From: an uncultured Schlesneria sp.
GTDB taxonomy: Bacteria > Planctomycetota > Planctomycetia > Planctomycetales > Planctomycetaceae
DNA: 64,000 nucleotides
Reading direction: 5' to 3'
NCBI GenBank assembly: GCA_903834925.1
Contig: CAILLA010000132.1
Span: forward strand, 1 to 64,000
The notes beneath the pieces were generated by a model. It saw nothing but the letters and a program-made list of their open reading frames with translations. It was not told the DNA's origin and did no database searches. Below are positions 36,002 through 45,114 of this stretch, piece after piece. The number at the start of each line of letters is the position of its first letter. The stretch's first letter is position 1. The translations under genes and the position numbers were made by a program.

Positions 36002-38794
36002 ATGGTCATGACATCATCTCAGTTTCTTCAAAATACACTCGACGCTCTTACCGCTCACATCGCCATTCTGGACGAATCGGGAGGAATTGTCGAAGTGAAC
36101 GATGCGTGGAGACGCTTCGCGCACTGCAACGCACAAAGCACGGCGGGCCTGGATGTCGGGGCCAATTACCTGACTGTTTGTGAACGAAGCCGGGGCAGGA
36201 ATTCTGAGGAGGCAGTGGCTGTTGCAGGCGGGATTCGTGCGGTGATGGCGGGAGAGACCAATGAGTTTCACCTCGAATATCCATGCCACAGTCCGAAGGA
36301 GCAGAGATGGTTCATTGTTCGTGTGACGGGCTTTGGGGTTAACGGTGACCGCCGTGTTGTGGTTGTCCACGAAAATATTACAGAACGCCGAAACGCCGAA
36401 GAAAGCCTGAAAGTCAGCGACCTGGCGCTGAAGTCGATCTCGCAGGGCGTAATTATCACCGATGCGAACCGTCTGATTCTGTCTTCGAATGCGGCGTTCT
36501 CGTCAATCACCGGCTATAGCATCAATGAAATCCTCGGCAGGAATTGCAATTTTCTTCAAGGCCCGCTGACCGATCCGAAAACGGTTGAAGCGATCAGGAC
36601 GGCACTCAAAAACGGGACTCATTTTTCCGGCGAAATTCTGAACTACCGCAAGGATGGAAATACGTTTTGGAACGAGTTAACCATCTCGCCGCTTTGGAAC
36701 GAACATGGCCGTTTAAGCCACTTTGTGGGAGTGACTCGCGACATTACAGACCGGAAATGGGCAGAACAAGTCGTCAGACAGGCCCAGGCGACGGCTGAAG
36801 CCTCAAGCCGAGCCAAAAGTGAGTTTCTCGCAAACATGAGCCACGAGATTCGGACACCGATGAACGGCATCATCGGCATGACCGAGTTGACGCTCGATAC
36901 GGAGCTGACATCAAATCAACGGGAATACCTGGAAGCGGTCAAGATTTCGGCAGACGGATTGTTATCCGTGATCAACGATATCCTCGATTTCTCCAAGATC
37001 GAAGCAGGGAAACTCGATCTCGACCCTGTCCCATTCGATTTGAGAGAAACGCTGGATAATACCCTGAAACCTCTGGCCATGCGTGCTCACCAGAAAGGGC
37101 TGGAACTCACCTGCGATGTTGCCAGCGAAATCCCTGACATCTTGGTGGCGGATTCCGTGAGGCTTCGTCAAATCTGGGTCAATCTGGTTGGCAACGCCGT
37201 GAAGTTTACGGCCAACGGCGAAATCGGAATTGCAGTGACAGTTGAATCAATGACTCGTGACAACGCAGTACTTCACTTCCAAGTCGCTGACACAGGGATT
37301 GGAATTCCTGCGGAGAAACTCGGGACGATTTTTGAACAGTTCTCTCAGGCGGATGGCTCGACCAATCGCCGGTACGGGGGAACGGGACTGGGACTGACGA
37401 TCTCGACTCAACTCGTCAAGCTGATGGGTGGGCGGATGTGGGTCGAGAGTGAAGTCGGACGGGGTAGCACGTTCCACTTTACTGTCAGCCTCGGTATTTC
37501 AAGCACACAGCCAAAGCAGGACCATCGACACCACTTGACCCGCCTGAAAGACATCTCGGTGCTCGTCGTCGATGACAACGCTACGAATCGGCGGATTCTT
37601 GATGAAATGCTGAAAAAGTGGCAAATGAAGCCGACATTGGCTGCCAGTGGCCCGATCGCACTGGCGACCCTTCGTCAAGCCACAGACGCAAGAGCGAAAT
37701 TCCCGTTGATTATTGTCGATTGTGTCATGCCTGGGATGGACGGCTTTGCGCTCGTTGAACAGATTCATCAAGTCGATTCCTGTTCGAAGCCGGTCGTGAT
37801 GATGTTGACTTCAGACAAACTCAGTGGAGATACCGCTCGATGTCGCGATTTAGGAATTGCATGTCACCTGGTGAAACCGGTGATGCAAGCCAAGCTTTTG
37901 AATTCGATCCTCATCGCTCTTGGTATTACTTCTTCTCCGAAGAATGAATCCAGTTCAAATTCGCCTGTTGTAATGTCTCCCGTCCCAAGCGATAGAAAAA
38001 ACCTTCAGATCTTGCTGGCAGAAGATAATGTAGTCAACCAGAAAGTTGCGGTACGAATACTTGAGCGACAAGGTCACAAAGTTGAGGTGGCAGAAAACGG
38101 AAAAGAGGTTCTGAAACTTCTCGAAACGCGATCGTTTGATGTCGTCTTAATGGACATCCAGATGCCCGAAATGAACGGCTTCGAGGCGACCGCCTGCATT
38201 CGAGCCCAAGAAAAGACGACGGGCTCGCATTTACCGATCGTCGCCATGACCGCCAATGCGATGAAGGGGGATCGAGAACGCTGCCTGGCCGAAGGGATGG
38301 ACGATTATGTTTCCAAGCCAATCAAAATTCCGGAACTACTGGAAGCATTACAAAAGGTGACGTCAAAGCATTCAAGCCTGGAAAACAATCATTCCATTGT
38401 CGACCCCAAGACGTTGTCATTCGACTCAGACGAGATACTGGCTAGCGTCGATCATGATTTTGGGGAATTAAAGGAACTGGTAAGGCTGTTCGTCTTGGTG
38501 ATTCCCGGATCTCTTAACGCGGTCCAGGAAGCGATTGCAAAAAACGATTCTCGAGCCTTAAATCGGTCGAGTCATGATATCAAAGGAACCTTGGTCAACT
38601 TTTACGCTCCCACAGCCATCAATGCGGCATTCGCACTGGAAAAAATGGGCTACGATGGACAATTGGTTGACGCAAAAGCAACGTTTGTGGTTCTCGAAAC
38701 GGCTGTGAAAAAACTGCAAGCCGAGTTGGTCTCATTTGTAAATCAACCGATTTTCGAGAAGAAATCACCGGACGACAAAAGGAATTGGAAATAA
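36002..38794 (+). CDS. Hybrid histidine kinase with LOV-like PAS, two receivers and HPt
   Basis: A 930-residue phosphorelay kinase without membrane segments. A PAS domain lies at about 5-130 and a second at 137-250. The second contains GRNCNFLQG with Cys182 at the photoactive-cysteine position of LOV domains, plus LNYRKDG and FWNEL; the usual Gln of the final strand (GVQ) is Thr245. The HisKA phospho-acceptor is His281 in MSHEIRTP, and the HATPase has N397, DTGIGIP and GGTGLGL. Receivers have Asp573 and Asp718, and a C-terminal HPt has His858 in HDIKG. Likely a cytoplasmic sensor, possibly of blue light. No partner regulator is adjacent. Confidence 0.92.
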   Translation: MVMTSSQFLQNTLDALTAHIAILDESGGIVEVNDAWRRFAHCNAQSTAGLDVGANYLTVCERSRGRNSEEAVAVAGGIRAVMAGETNEFHLEYPCHSPKEQRWFIVRVTGFGVNGDRRVVVVHENITERRNAEESLKVSDLALKSISQGVIITDANRLILSSNAAFSSITGYSINEILGRNCNFLQGPLTDPKTVEAIRTALKNGTHFSGEILNYRKDGNTFWNELTISPLWNEHGRLSHFVGVTRDITDRKWAEQVVRQAQATAEASSRAKSEFLANMSHEIRTPMNGIIGMTELTLDTELTSNQREYLEAVKISADGLLSVINDILDFSKIEAGKLDLDPVPFDLRETLDNTLKPLAMRAHQKGLELTCDVASEIPDILVADSVRLRQIWVNLVGNAVKFTANGEIGIAVTVESMTRDNAVLHFQVADTGIGIPAEKLGTIFEQFSQADGSTNRRYGGTGLGLTISTQLVKLMGGRMWVESEVGRGSTFHFTVSLGISSTQPKQDHRHHLTRLKDISVLVVDDNATNRRILDEMLKKWQMKPTLAASGPIALATLRQATDARAKFPLIIVDCVMPGMDGFALVEQIHQVDSCSKPVVMMLTSDKLSGDTARCRDLGIACHLVKPVMQAKLLNSILIALGITSSPKNESSSNSPVVMSPVPSDRKNLQILLAEDNVVNQKVAVRILERQGHKVEVAENGKEVLKLLETRSFDVVLMDIQMPEMNGFEATACIRAQEKTTGSHLPIVAMTANAMKGDRERCLAEGMDDYVSKPIKIPELLEALQKVTSKHSSLENNHSIVDPKTLSFDSDEILASVDHDFGELKELVRLFVLVIPGSLNAVQEAIAKNDSRALNRSSHDIKGTLVNFYAPTAINAAFALEKMGYDGQLVDAKATFVVLETAVKKLQAELVSFVNQPIFEKKSPDDKRNWK

Positions 38795-38933
38795 TCCCCG
38801 GTCTGGCGATGAATCCAACGGGATTGTCTTCAATTATGCCGTCATTTTTCTGCTTCTTATAACGATGATGATTCATTCTGATTTTTCACATGCCTTGAAA
38901 AAGGCACGAAGGAAATCCAGGATTGATTTCATC

Positions 38934-39666
38934 TCACCGCATTCGTTCAAGATAATTTGGAAACCATTTTTGGTCTTCAACGGACGCATTAAGTGGTTTC
39001 GCAGGCTTAAGCAGGGCTACCATTGCTGAAAGTCTCGCTTTTTTTCCACCACTCGGCCTCCGCAACTCCTTATGATCGTCAGATGCGTCCAGTTTCCAAT
39101 CGTTAACGTATTTATCGGCGTGCTTGTGAAGTTCCGGAAATCGGATTTCCCCCAAGCGGTAAGAGGACGTCTTCACGTGTTCCCTCTGCACCGCGTCCTG
39201 GAAATGCAAAAACGCCGACGGGCGGTCCATCCGTTGAAGTGATTGTTTCCAAAACCTGAGGCCGCGAATACCCCCGCTCCTCAAGCAGTTCAGCGAATTC
39301 ATTGAATCGATCGGCCGGCGGAACGTCGTCGGAATCGAGAACAATACCCACAGCCGACGGATTTAAGTCCAAACGAAGGAAGGCTTCGTGGTCAGAAATC
39401 ATCGTGCGTCGAATATTCGTAATTCCCTGAGAATTGCGAATTGCGACGCAGAAGCGTTCGTCAATTAAGAATGCAGGAGCAGGGACCGTTCGACGTTTGA
39501 TATCATCTCCCTCAGGCCACTTGAACTGGCTGAGCCATTTGCTGGCCTCTTCTGGAAGGTCCGCTTTGCGTTTGACCTCATCAAATTTAAATTCGGAACG
39601 TAATATCTGCGTAAGCACCACGACGTCCAGGACACCTTCTGCGATGAGGTATACAAATTTTTTCAT
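38934..39666 (-). pseudogene. TOPRIM-like (DUF3226-type) gene with a frameshift
   Basis: The frame begins at the ATG at 39666 (overlapping the ATPase stop by 4 bp) and reads a TOPRIM-like pattern: LIAEGVLDVVVL (Glu10, Asp14) and GIVLDSDD (Asp111, Asp113). At a run of five Gs (39149-39153 as C on the plus strand) the frame breaks. Dropping one base joins it to a second frame that reads LGEIRFPELHKHADKY and ends at 38934, giving a single product of 243 residues. The joined C-terminus (EDVLLPLGE, PELHKHA) fits the end of DUF3226 proteins. It is either a disrupted gene, a sequencing error, or a programmed frameshift. TOPRIM partners of ABC-type ATPases act as nucleases in OLD, Gabija and PARIS-type systems. 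Confidence 0.7.
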
Positions 39667-40700
39667 CGAAGATCAGTTCCTGATTCTCTGAGTTCGATCA
39701 AATTCTCTAGATCGTATCGATGAACAACGATTTGTTTGTCTCGTTTGTGAAGGTAAAAGGTTGCCATGTTATCGGCGAAATTACGACAAGAGCCGATTAA
39801 AGAGTCGATAGCTTCTAGACTGTGGGTTGTCGCTAAGATCTGGACCTCTGCCGTCTTTGCCGCCTGGATAAGTTTTGAAAAAACTTGCCCGAGAATCCTA
39901 GGATGGATTCCTGCTTCAATTTCGTCGACCAATAGCAATCCACCTTGTGAACGAACCAGCGCTAGAGCCAAAGCAGCCGACCGACGCATCCCATCACCGA
40001 ACGAAGCAAGGTCCACCACACCTCTGTCCCCATGTGTCACACGAACTCCATCACGGCCACGACTTGCGCTAATATCTAGTCCCTTTACCTTTTCATCAAA
40101 AAGACTCAATAACTCGACTGCAAGCTCCTTTTTTCCTTCGTCGACGACCTTACTGAGGTGCTCAACAAGGTGGCGGGTCGAACGGTGTGTCGCTGGAGTC
40201 ACCGTAAAAGATCGGAAGAAATGGACTTTGTCGCTATACTGCGCGGGGGTCTCTCGCCGAAACTCCATCGTATGAATTGCCGTTGGATTCTCACCGTGAT
40301 TGACCCTTGATTCCACTCGTAAGGTCAGATCCTCAGATTCTTCAGAGCCCCAACTGAGGCTCGCGAGTCCACTCGCCACTAGCTTTCGTTCCTGACCTTG
40401 CAACATTCCTTCGATCTTCAGAGGTTTTGTTTGTTTTGGACCATCATCGACCTGCAAAGGCGAATCGGATGGAAACAAGGACCACAACCCATCGACCAAG
40501 GGCATGTCGAGATCACGTTGCCTGGCAACCTGAACCCATTGAGCAGGATCAAAAGGTCTCAAAAGTAGGGCTGCAGCTTCAAGCACGCTGCTCTTTCCTG
40601 CGTTATTTGCTCCAACGACAAGACTGATCGGTGCCAATTGAACAAGCTTGACGCCGTTCATCCCGCGAAAGGCATCTATTGTAAGATCATTAAGAATCAT
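39663..40700 (-). CDS. ABC-type AAA ATPase, OLD/PARIS-like
   Basis: A 345-residue AAA_15/21-type ATPase. The Walker A GANNAGKSS (residues 30-38) follows the IDAFRGM start typical of RecF/OLD-like proteins. A signature-like DLASFGDGMRR is at 230-240, Walker B LLLVDEIEAGIHP at 255-266 and a switch histidine in ATTHSLEA. It has no fused nuclease domain; the TOPRIM-like gene directly after it, overlapping by 4 bp, would supply one. This two-gene arrangement matches ATPase/TOPRIM anti-phage modules in outline. No other defence genes are next to it; the divergent neighbour is an SDR. Confidence 0.88.
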   Translation of the reverse strand: MILNDLTIDAFRGMNGVKLVQLAPISLVVGANNAGKSSVLEAAALLLRPFDPAQWVQVARQRDLDMPLVDGLWSLFPSDSPLQVDDGPKQTKPLKIEGMLQGQERKLVASGLASLSWGSEESEDLTLRVESRVNHGENPTAIHTMEFRRETPAQYSDKVHFFRSFTVTPATHRSTRHLVEHLSKVVDEGKKELAVELLSLFDEKVKGLDISASRGRDGVRVTHGDRGVVDLASFGDGMRRSAALALALVRSQGGLLLVDEIEAGIHPRILGQVFSKLIQAAKTAEVQILATTHSLEAIDSLIGSCRNFADNMATFYLHKRDKQIVVHRYDLENLIELRESGTDLR

Positions 40701-41010
40701 TCCCGCTCCAATAAAACATCCCTCCCGAAAGCAATTCGCAATTCCTAAAAAATGGTCAAGCTTGTCTTCAGAACACCGTTAAAACAAAAATCATGGAAAT
40801 GGATTGGTCAGAACAATTTTAGCCTCCGCTGAGAATTATGCGACGATACTCGATCAAGCGGTTGGCAATTGTCATGTGCGCCGGGGACGGACATTGACTC
40901 ATGTGAATACGCCATTTCATCCAAGCCGATCCTAATGATTGAGTTCCAGAAATGAATTAGGTAGTCATACTTCGTATTCGACCGCAAGATGATCTGACGG
41001 AGAACTAGAA
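40701..41010. other. Divergent intergenic region
   Basis: About 310 bp between the ATPase gene and the SDR. No gene, repeat or operator was recognised; it should carry both promoters. Confidence 0.45.
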
Positions 41011-41769
41011 TTGTTCACACGAATTTCTGATCGTTACCAGAATTGCACGGCCGTCGTGATCGGCGCGGGTGGGATCGGTGGTGCGATTGTCCGAATCCTG
41101 TCTGGCAAGGTGAAGAATCTGGTTGTCGCGGACCAGAATCAGACGCTGCTTGACGCGCTGCCTGACTCCTCCGGACCGACGACACTTTGGAAACGAAAAC
41201 TGGATGTTCGTGACACATCTGCCGTTTCGGAACTTTTCACCGAAATTGAGACGAAGATCGGCGGATTGGATTATCTGTTTTACGCGGCAGGTATTCTCAA
41301 TATTGAGCCGCTCGCCGAAACGACGCCCGATCTGTGGAACCGGGCGATGGATATCAATCTCAACGGCGCATTCTACTGTGTTCAGGCAGCGGCGGAACGA
41401 ATGCGATCAAAGCAGCGTGGCAGCATTCTCGTGTTGGGATCAATCGCAGGGACAAAGGCTCGATCAGGCTCACGGGTGAATCCGGTCTACAACACCACAA
41501 AGGCAGGACTGGCAGCCTTCGTCAATGCGGCGGCGATGCAGCTTCGCAGCCATCATGTGCGGATCAACTGTATTTCACCGGGTCCAACCGAAACGGTGAT
41601 GATGGATCTCCAGCCGAAGCAGGTTCACGCCGCAGTCAACGAAATTGCGTTGGATGGCCGAATGAACGATCCTGTTGAGGTCGCCGAATTGGCGTTATTT
41701 ATCGCCGCTCACGGGCGGTTCACGGGTGAAGACATCTGCATGGGTGGCGGGGCTGGGCTGGGTGGTTGA
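41011..41769 (+). CDS. Short-chain dehydrogenase/reductase
   Basis: A 252-residue classical SDR (TTG start with GGAG upstream). The cofactor loop is VIGAGGIGGAIV, the NNAG-equivalent YAAGILN, the catalytic Ser in LGSIAG and the YxxxK as YNTTK. The ISPGPTET segment is the usual C-terminal loop. Substrate and cofactor preference cannot be told. It is followed after 18 bp by the DUF488 gene. Confidence 0.9.
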   Translation: MFTRISDRYQNCTAVVIGAGGIGGAIVRILSGKVKNLVVADQNQTLLDALPDSSGPTTLWKRKLDVRDTSAVSELFTEIETKIGGLDYLFYAAGILNIEPLAETTPDLWNRAMDINLNGAFYCVQAAAERMRSKQRGSILVLGSIAGTKARSGSRVNPVYNTTKAGLAAFVNAAAMQLRSHHVRINCISPGPTETVMMDLQPKQVHAAVNEIALDGRMNDPVEVAELALFIAAHGRFTGEDICMGGGAGLGG

Positions 41770-41787
41770 CAATCTTGGAGCGAACAC

Positions 41788-42156
41788 TTGGCGATTGAAA
41801 TTCGATTGAAACGAATTTATGACGAACCTGCTGACGACGACGGTAACCGTTTGCTCGTTGATCGACTTTGGCCACGGGGGATCTCAAAAGAGCATGCCCG
41901 GATTGACGTATGGGCTAAGGATTTTACTCCATCAAACGAATTGCGGAAGTGGTTCCATGCTGACCCGACGAGAATCGACGAATTCACGATTCGGTATCTT
42001 GACGAACTGGAAAAGCAAACGACCGCGATTGAACAGATCTTGTTCTCGCTGCCGCATACGACGATTACACTTGTGACGGCGACCACAGACCTTGAAAATG
42101 GACACGCTGCGATCTTAAAACGTTTTTTGCAACCGCTCCTACAGAAAAGGGGCTAG
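41788..42156 (+). CDS. DUF488 family protein
   Basis: A 122-residue DUF488 protein with the family features KRIYDEPADDDGNRLLVDRLWPRG, then WAKDFTPSNELRKWFH and a C-terminal LVTATTDLENGHA. Function is unknown; it has a small alpha/beta fold and no catalytic motif that I can name. The TTG start lies 18 bp after the SDR gene, so the two are probably cotranscribed. Confidence 0.88.
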   Translation: MAIEIRLKRIYDEPADDDGNRLLVDRLWPRGISKEHARIDVWAKDFTPSNELRKWFHADPTRIDEFTIRYLDELEKQTTAIEQILFSLPHTTITLVTATTDLENGHAAILKRFLQPLLQKRG

Positions 42157-42346
42157 AAAGCGCTTAAACCGCCGTTAGAATTTCCAGAAGGCTCCTCGAT
42201 CATCCAAATGGGAACTCGTACGCGTTTGGCCGACGAAACCTTGTTACCGACTCCGATTGACCAGCAGGGAAGATTCTGTTAACCCGTAGGAAGCTGGTGA
42301 GCCAGAAAAGTGGATTGTTATCTTTCGAGTTTTGCGGTGAAAGCCC

Positions 42347-42757
42347 ATGATTGTCGAACAGTATCAACTGTTAATCGCTGACGACGACGACGCCTTTCGC
42401 AGTACGCTATGCGAAATCTTCGAACCGTTTTTTCGATTGATCGAAGCCGAGTCGGGTGAAGAAGCCCTCGAACGAGCGGCCCACGAAGACGTCCACCTCG
42501 CGCTGTTCGACATGCATATGCAACGCCTGACAGGGCTAGAAGCACTTCGGCAATTGAAAGAAATCCACATTATCGCGCCCTGCATCCTGATCACGGCTGA
42601 TTACACGACGGAACTGTGCGATGATGCCGCAGAGGCGCAAGCGTTTACGGTCTTGAAGAAACCAGTCACTAAGCGGGAACTTGTGACAGCGGTCGCCACG
42701 GCCGTCGCAACCGCTTACCACGACAACGAACTGACACACCGAATGCTCAGCACGTGA
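42347..42757 (+). CDS. Stand-alone response regulator receiver
   Basis: A 136-residue single CheY-like domain with no output domain. The acidic pocket is ADDDD (residues 11-15), the phospho-acceptor Asp55 in LALFDMHM, the Thr in LITADY and the Lys in VLKKPVTK. It probably acts by protein contact in a phosphorelay. No kinase is adjacent; the hybrid kinase at 36002 is the nearest. Confidence 0.9.
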   Translation: MIVEQYQLLIADDDDAFRSTLCEIFEPFFRLIEAESGEEALERAAHEDVHLALFDMHMQRLTGLEALRQLKEIHIIAPCILITADYTTELCDDAAEAQAFTVLKKPVTKRELVTAVATAVATAYHDNELTHRMLST

Positions 42758-42784
42758 TTTTCACCCATTCAATACGGTGCCGTT

Positions 42785-43585
42785 ATGCCAACTTTGACGC
42801 CGTTACGAACCGGGTATCGCTTCGGATCTTCCGAGCAGCCTCAAGAATATGCACACCCGCCACTGATCGAAGTCTGGTTGGGAGTGGATTTCGCATCTCC
42901 GGCTGATTTCAACGAAATCACGGCGAACGAATGGCGAAATCGACTTGGCCCCGAATGGCCAGCCGACTGGCAGCAAATTGGCCCGGCTGAACGCCATTCG
43001 TCAAAGCCACATGATATCGAGCGTCAATTACGCAATGGCATGGGTGATCGCGCCATCCGCTTTAACCAAGACGGATTTCGCTTTGGCTGGCTCGGTCACG
43101 ATGGGAGCATGTACCCGCGATATGAGGCAATCCGGGATGGGTTCGTCGCCACATTAGACGCGGTTCGTGATGTCATGCCGAAACTCGGGTTACCGACGCG
43201 GTGGTCCATCAGTTATGTCAACCGGATTCCACAAGGAACGGTCTGGAGTTCACCCGTCGATTGGACATTTTTCAGATTGTGGCAGCCCAACCCGTTGAAC
43301 AAATTGAAAATCGAAGCAGACGGCTTTGTCGGTCGCTGGCAATTTCCTCTTGAAGCAGAACGGGGGACGATCGTGATCGAACTGACTCATGAGCCAGCCG
43401 TATCGAACAAGTCTGATACGGAATTTCTCTGGCTTCAAATGACAACTTCCGGCACAACCGACACCCACGAATCGTCATTATTCGATGGCCTCGATTACGG
43501 TCGTGAAACCATCGTACGAGCATTCGGCGAATTGGTAACTTCTGATGCCAAACAGTACTGGGGTGCCTTTCAGGCGAGAAGGTAG
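42785..43585 (+). CDS. TIGR04255-like protein, function unknown
   Basis: A 266-residue protein. The pattern (YAHPPLIEVWLGVDF start, RAIRFNQDGFRFGWLG, SISYVNRI, and the C-terminal LDYGRETIVRAFGELVTSDAKQYWG in pieces) fits the sporadically distributed TIGR04255 family, whose members occur in accessory islands. No catalytic motif, signal or membrane segment was seen. It lies 28 bp after the receiver gene, on the same strand. Confidence 0.7.
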   Translation: MPTLTPLRTGYRFGSSEQPQEYAHPPLIEVWLGVDFASPADFNEITANEWRNRLGPEWPADWQQIGPAERHSSKPHDIERQLRNGMGDRAIRFNQDGFRFGWLGHDGSMYPRYEAIRDGFVATLDAVRDVMPKLGLPTRWSISYVNRIPQGTVWSSPVDWTFFRLWQPNPLNKLKIEADGFVGRWQFPLEAERGTIVIELTHEPAVSNKSDTEFLWLQMTTSGTTDTHESSLFDGLDYGRETIVRAFGELVTSDAKQYWGAFQARR

Positions 43586-43767
43586 TTGTGAGTGAGTAGA
43601 AAGTAGACAGCAGAAAATCGTTTAACCGCGCCTCGAAGCGAAGCGGGAGCAGAGCGGCAGATTTGCCGTCAACCGAGGCGTCATTTCTCGTTGGAGGATT
43701 GCGAAAGGGCCGATCCGGGGCAACGGTCAAAGAGTTTGGCTGAACGCCGATCCGACTGCGCCGAAGG

Positions 43768-44760
43768 CTACGTGTTAAACGAAGATTCTGCCGCATGACC
43801 TAACCCACATGCCTGTCTGACTCGCTTGAGGACTTCCTGGCCTTTTTTTCTTGCCTTTTTTGCCCCTTCTTGCAAGACGGCTTCAACGTAAGCGGGGTCT
43901 GCCACCAGTTCTGCTCGTTTGGTTCTAGCCGCATTGAAATAGGACATGGATGCGTCGAAGACCGCCTGTTTGGCCTCGCCGTAGCCCATTCCACCCGCTC
44001 GATACCGATCGGCCAACTCCGCCTGTTGCTCAGGCGTGGCGAAGAGCTGATAAAGGGCAAACACCGAGCACGTTTCGGGATTCTTGGGGGCTTCCATTGG
44101 CAACGAATCGGTTTTGATCGACATGATCCGTTTTCTCAGGGACTTTTCCGGCTCAAAGATCTCGATCGTATTGCCATAGCTCTTGGACATCTTTTCGCCA
44201 TCCGTCCCCGGCACTTTGGCTCCTTCTTTGAGAACGCGCGCCGTCGGCAAGTGGAGAATCTCACCACCATAGGTGCTGTTAAATCGCTGGGCGATATCGC
44301 GAGTCACTTCCAGGTGCTGGATCTGGTCGGCTCCAACCGGTACGACGTCGCTGTCGTACAGCAGAATGTCCGCTGCCATCAGGACGGGATAGGTAAATAG
44401 TCCCGCATCCGGGGCAATTCCCTTGGCAACTTTGTCTTTATAGGACGTGCATTTCTCAAGCAGGCTGAACTGCGTCACCGTCAGCAGCAACCACATCAGT
44501 TCGGTCACTTCGGGAACATCCGACTGGCGAAAGAGCGTCGCGCGAGCAGGGTCCAGCCCCAGTGCCAGCAAATCCAGAGCGGCATCCGTGACATTCTGTT
44601 TCAAAACTTTGGCATCACGGACCGTTGTCAGTGCATGCAGGTCGGCGATGAAGTAAAACGATTGCTCGTTTCCCTGCAATGCAATGTATTGCTGAATCGC
44701 ACCAAAATAATTGCCCCAATGAAATCGACCCGTGGGCTGAATACCGGAAAGAACTCGCAT
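43768..44760 (-). CDS. trpS: Tryptophanyl-tRNA synthetase
   Basis: A 330-residue class I synthetase, normal for the family. The HIGH-type signature is [10 protein letters not shown], and the KMSKS motif lies in [11 protein letters not shown]. The Rossmann fold and [12 protein letters not shown] loop match TrpRS. It charges tRNA-Trp. It stands alone between unrelated genes. Confidence 0.97.
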   Translation of the reverse strand: MRVLSGIQPTGRFHWGNYFGAIQQYIALQGNEQSFYFIADLHALTTVRDAKVLKQNVTDAALDLLALGLDPARATLFRQSDVPEVTELMWLLLTVTQFSLLEKCTSYKDKVAKGIAPDAGLFTYPVLMAADILLYDSDVVPVGADQIQHLEVTRDIAQRFNSTYGGEILHLPTARVLKEGAKVPGTDGEKMSKSYGNTIEIFEPEKSLRKRIMSIKTDSLPMEAPKNPETCSVFALYQLFATPEQQAELADRYRAGGMGYGEAKQAVFDASMSYFNAARTKRAELVADPAYVEAVLQEGAKKARKKGQEVLKRVRQACGLGHAAESSFNT

Positions 44761-45114
44761 GCATCACCAAAAAGTTAGAACCGCACACCTGACATCAGAA
44801 AGCATTCGCTGGATGGACTAAGCAAGAAGATATCAAATGTCGTAGAAAAAGTGGCCATTGTCGAGAACACCATAATGAATGATGATTCTGAATGCGATTT
44901 TTGATTTTGACGAAAACGAAACCCCACTGCCCCTGCGGCGGTGGTTAACGGGCCTTTGCCCTAGGAATTTTTATTTCATCGTATCGGTGAATGGTGGCTC
45001 GTGCTGGTGCAACGGCCCGTTAACCACTGCCACGGGGGCAGTGGGGTTTCGTCAAATTGCCTCCGGCGTTGGTCGGATTTCCTTTTGTGACTCCCAGACT
45101 TGGACGAACCACCC
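44761..45114. other. Intergenic region holding a complete inverted-repeat element
   Basis: Apart from the element at 44917-45051 no feature was seen. It should hold the promoters of trpS and of the glycosyltransferase gene. Confidence 0.5.
44917..45051. repeat. Complete 38-bp inverted-repeat element
   Basis: Arms 44917-44954 and 45014-45051 pair over 38 bp with about three mismatches around a 59-nt centre. The ends are CGAAACCCCACTGCC and its complement. Partial copies are at 17911-17960 and 122-141. It has no coding capacity and looks like a non-autonomous or REP-derived element. Confidence 0.75.
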
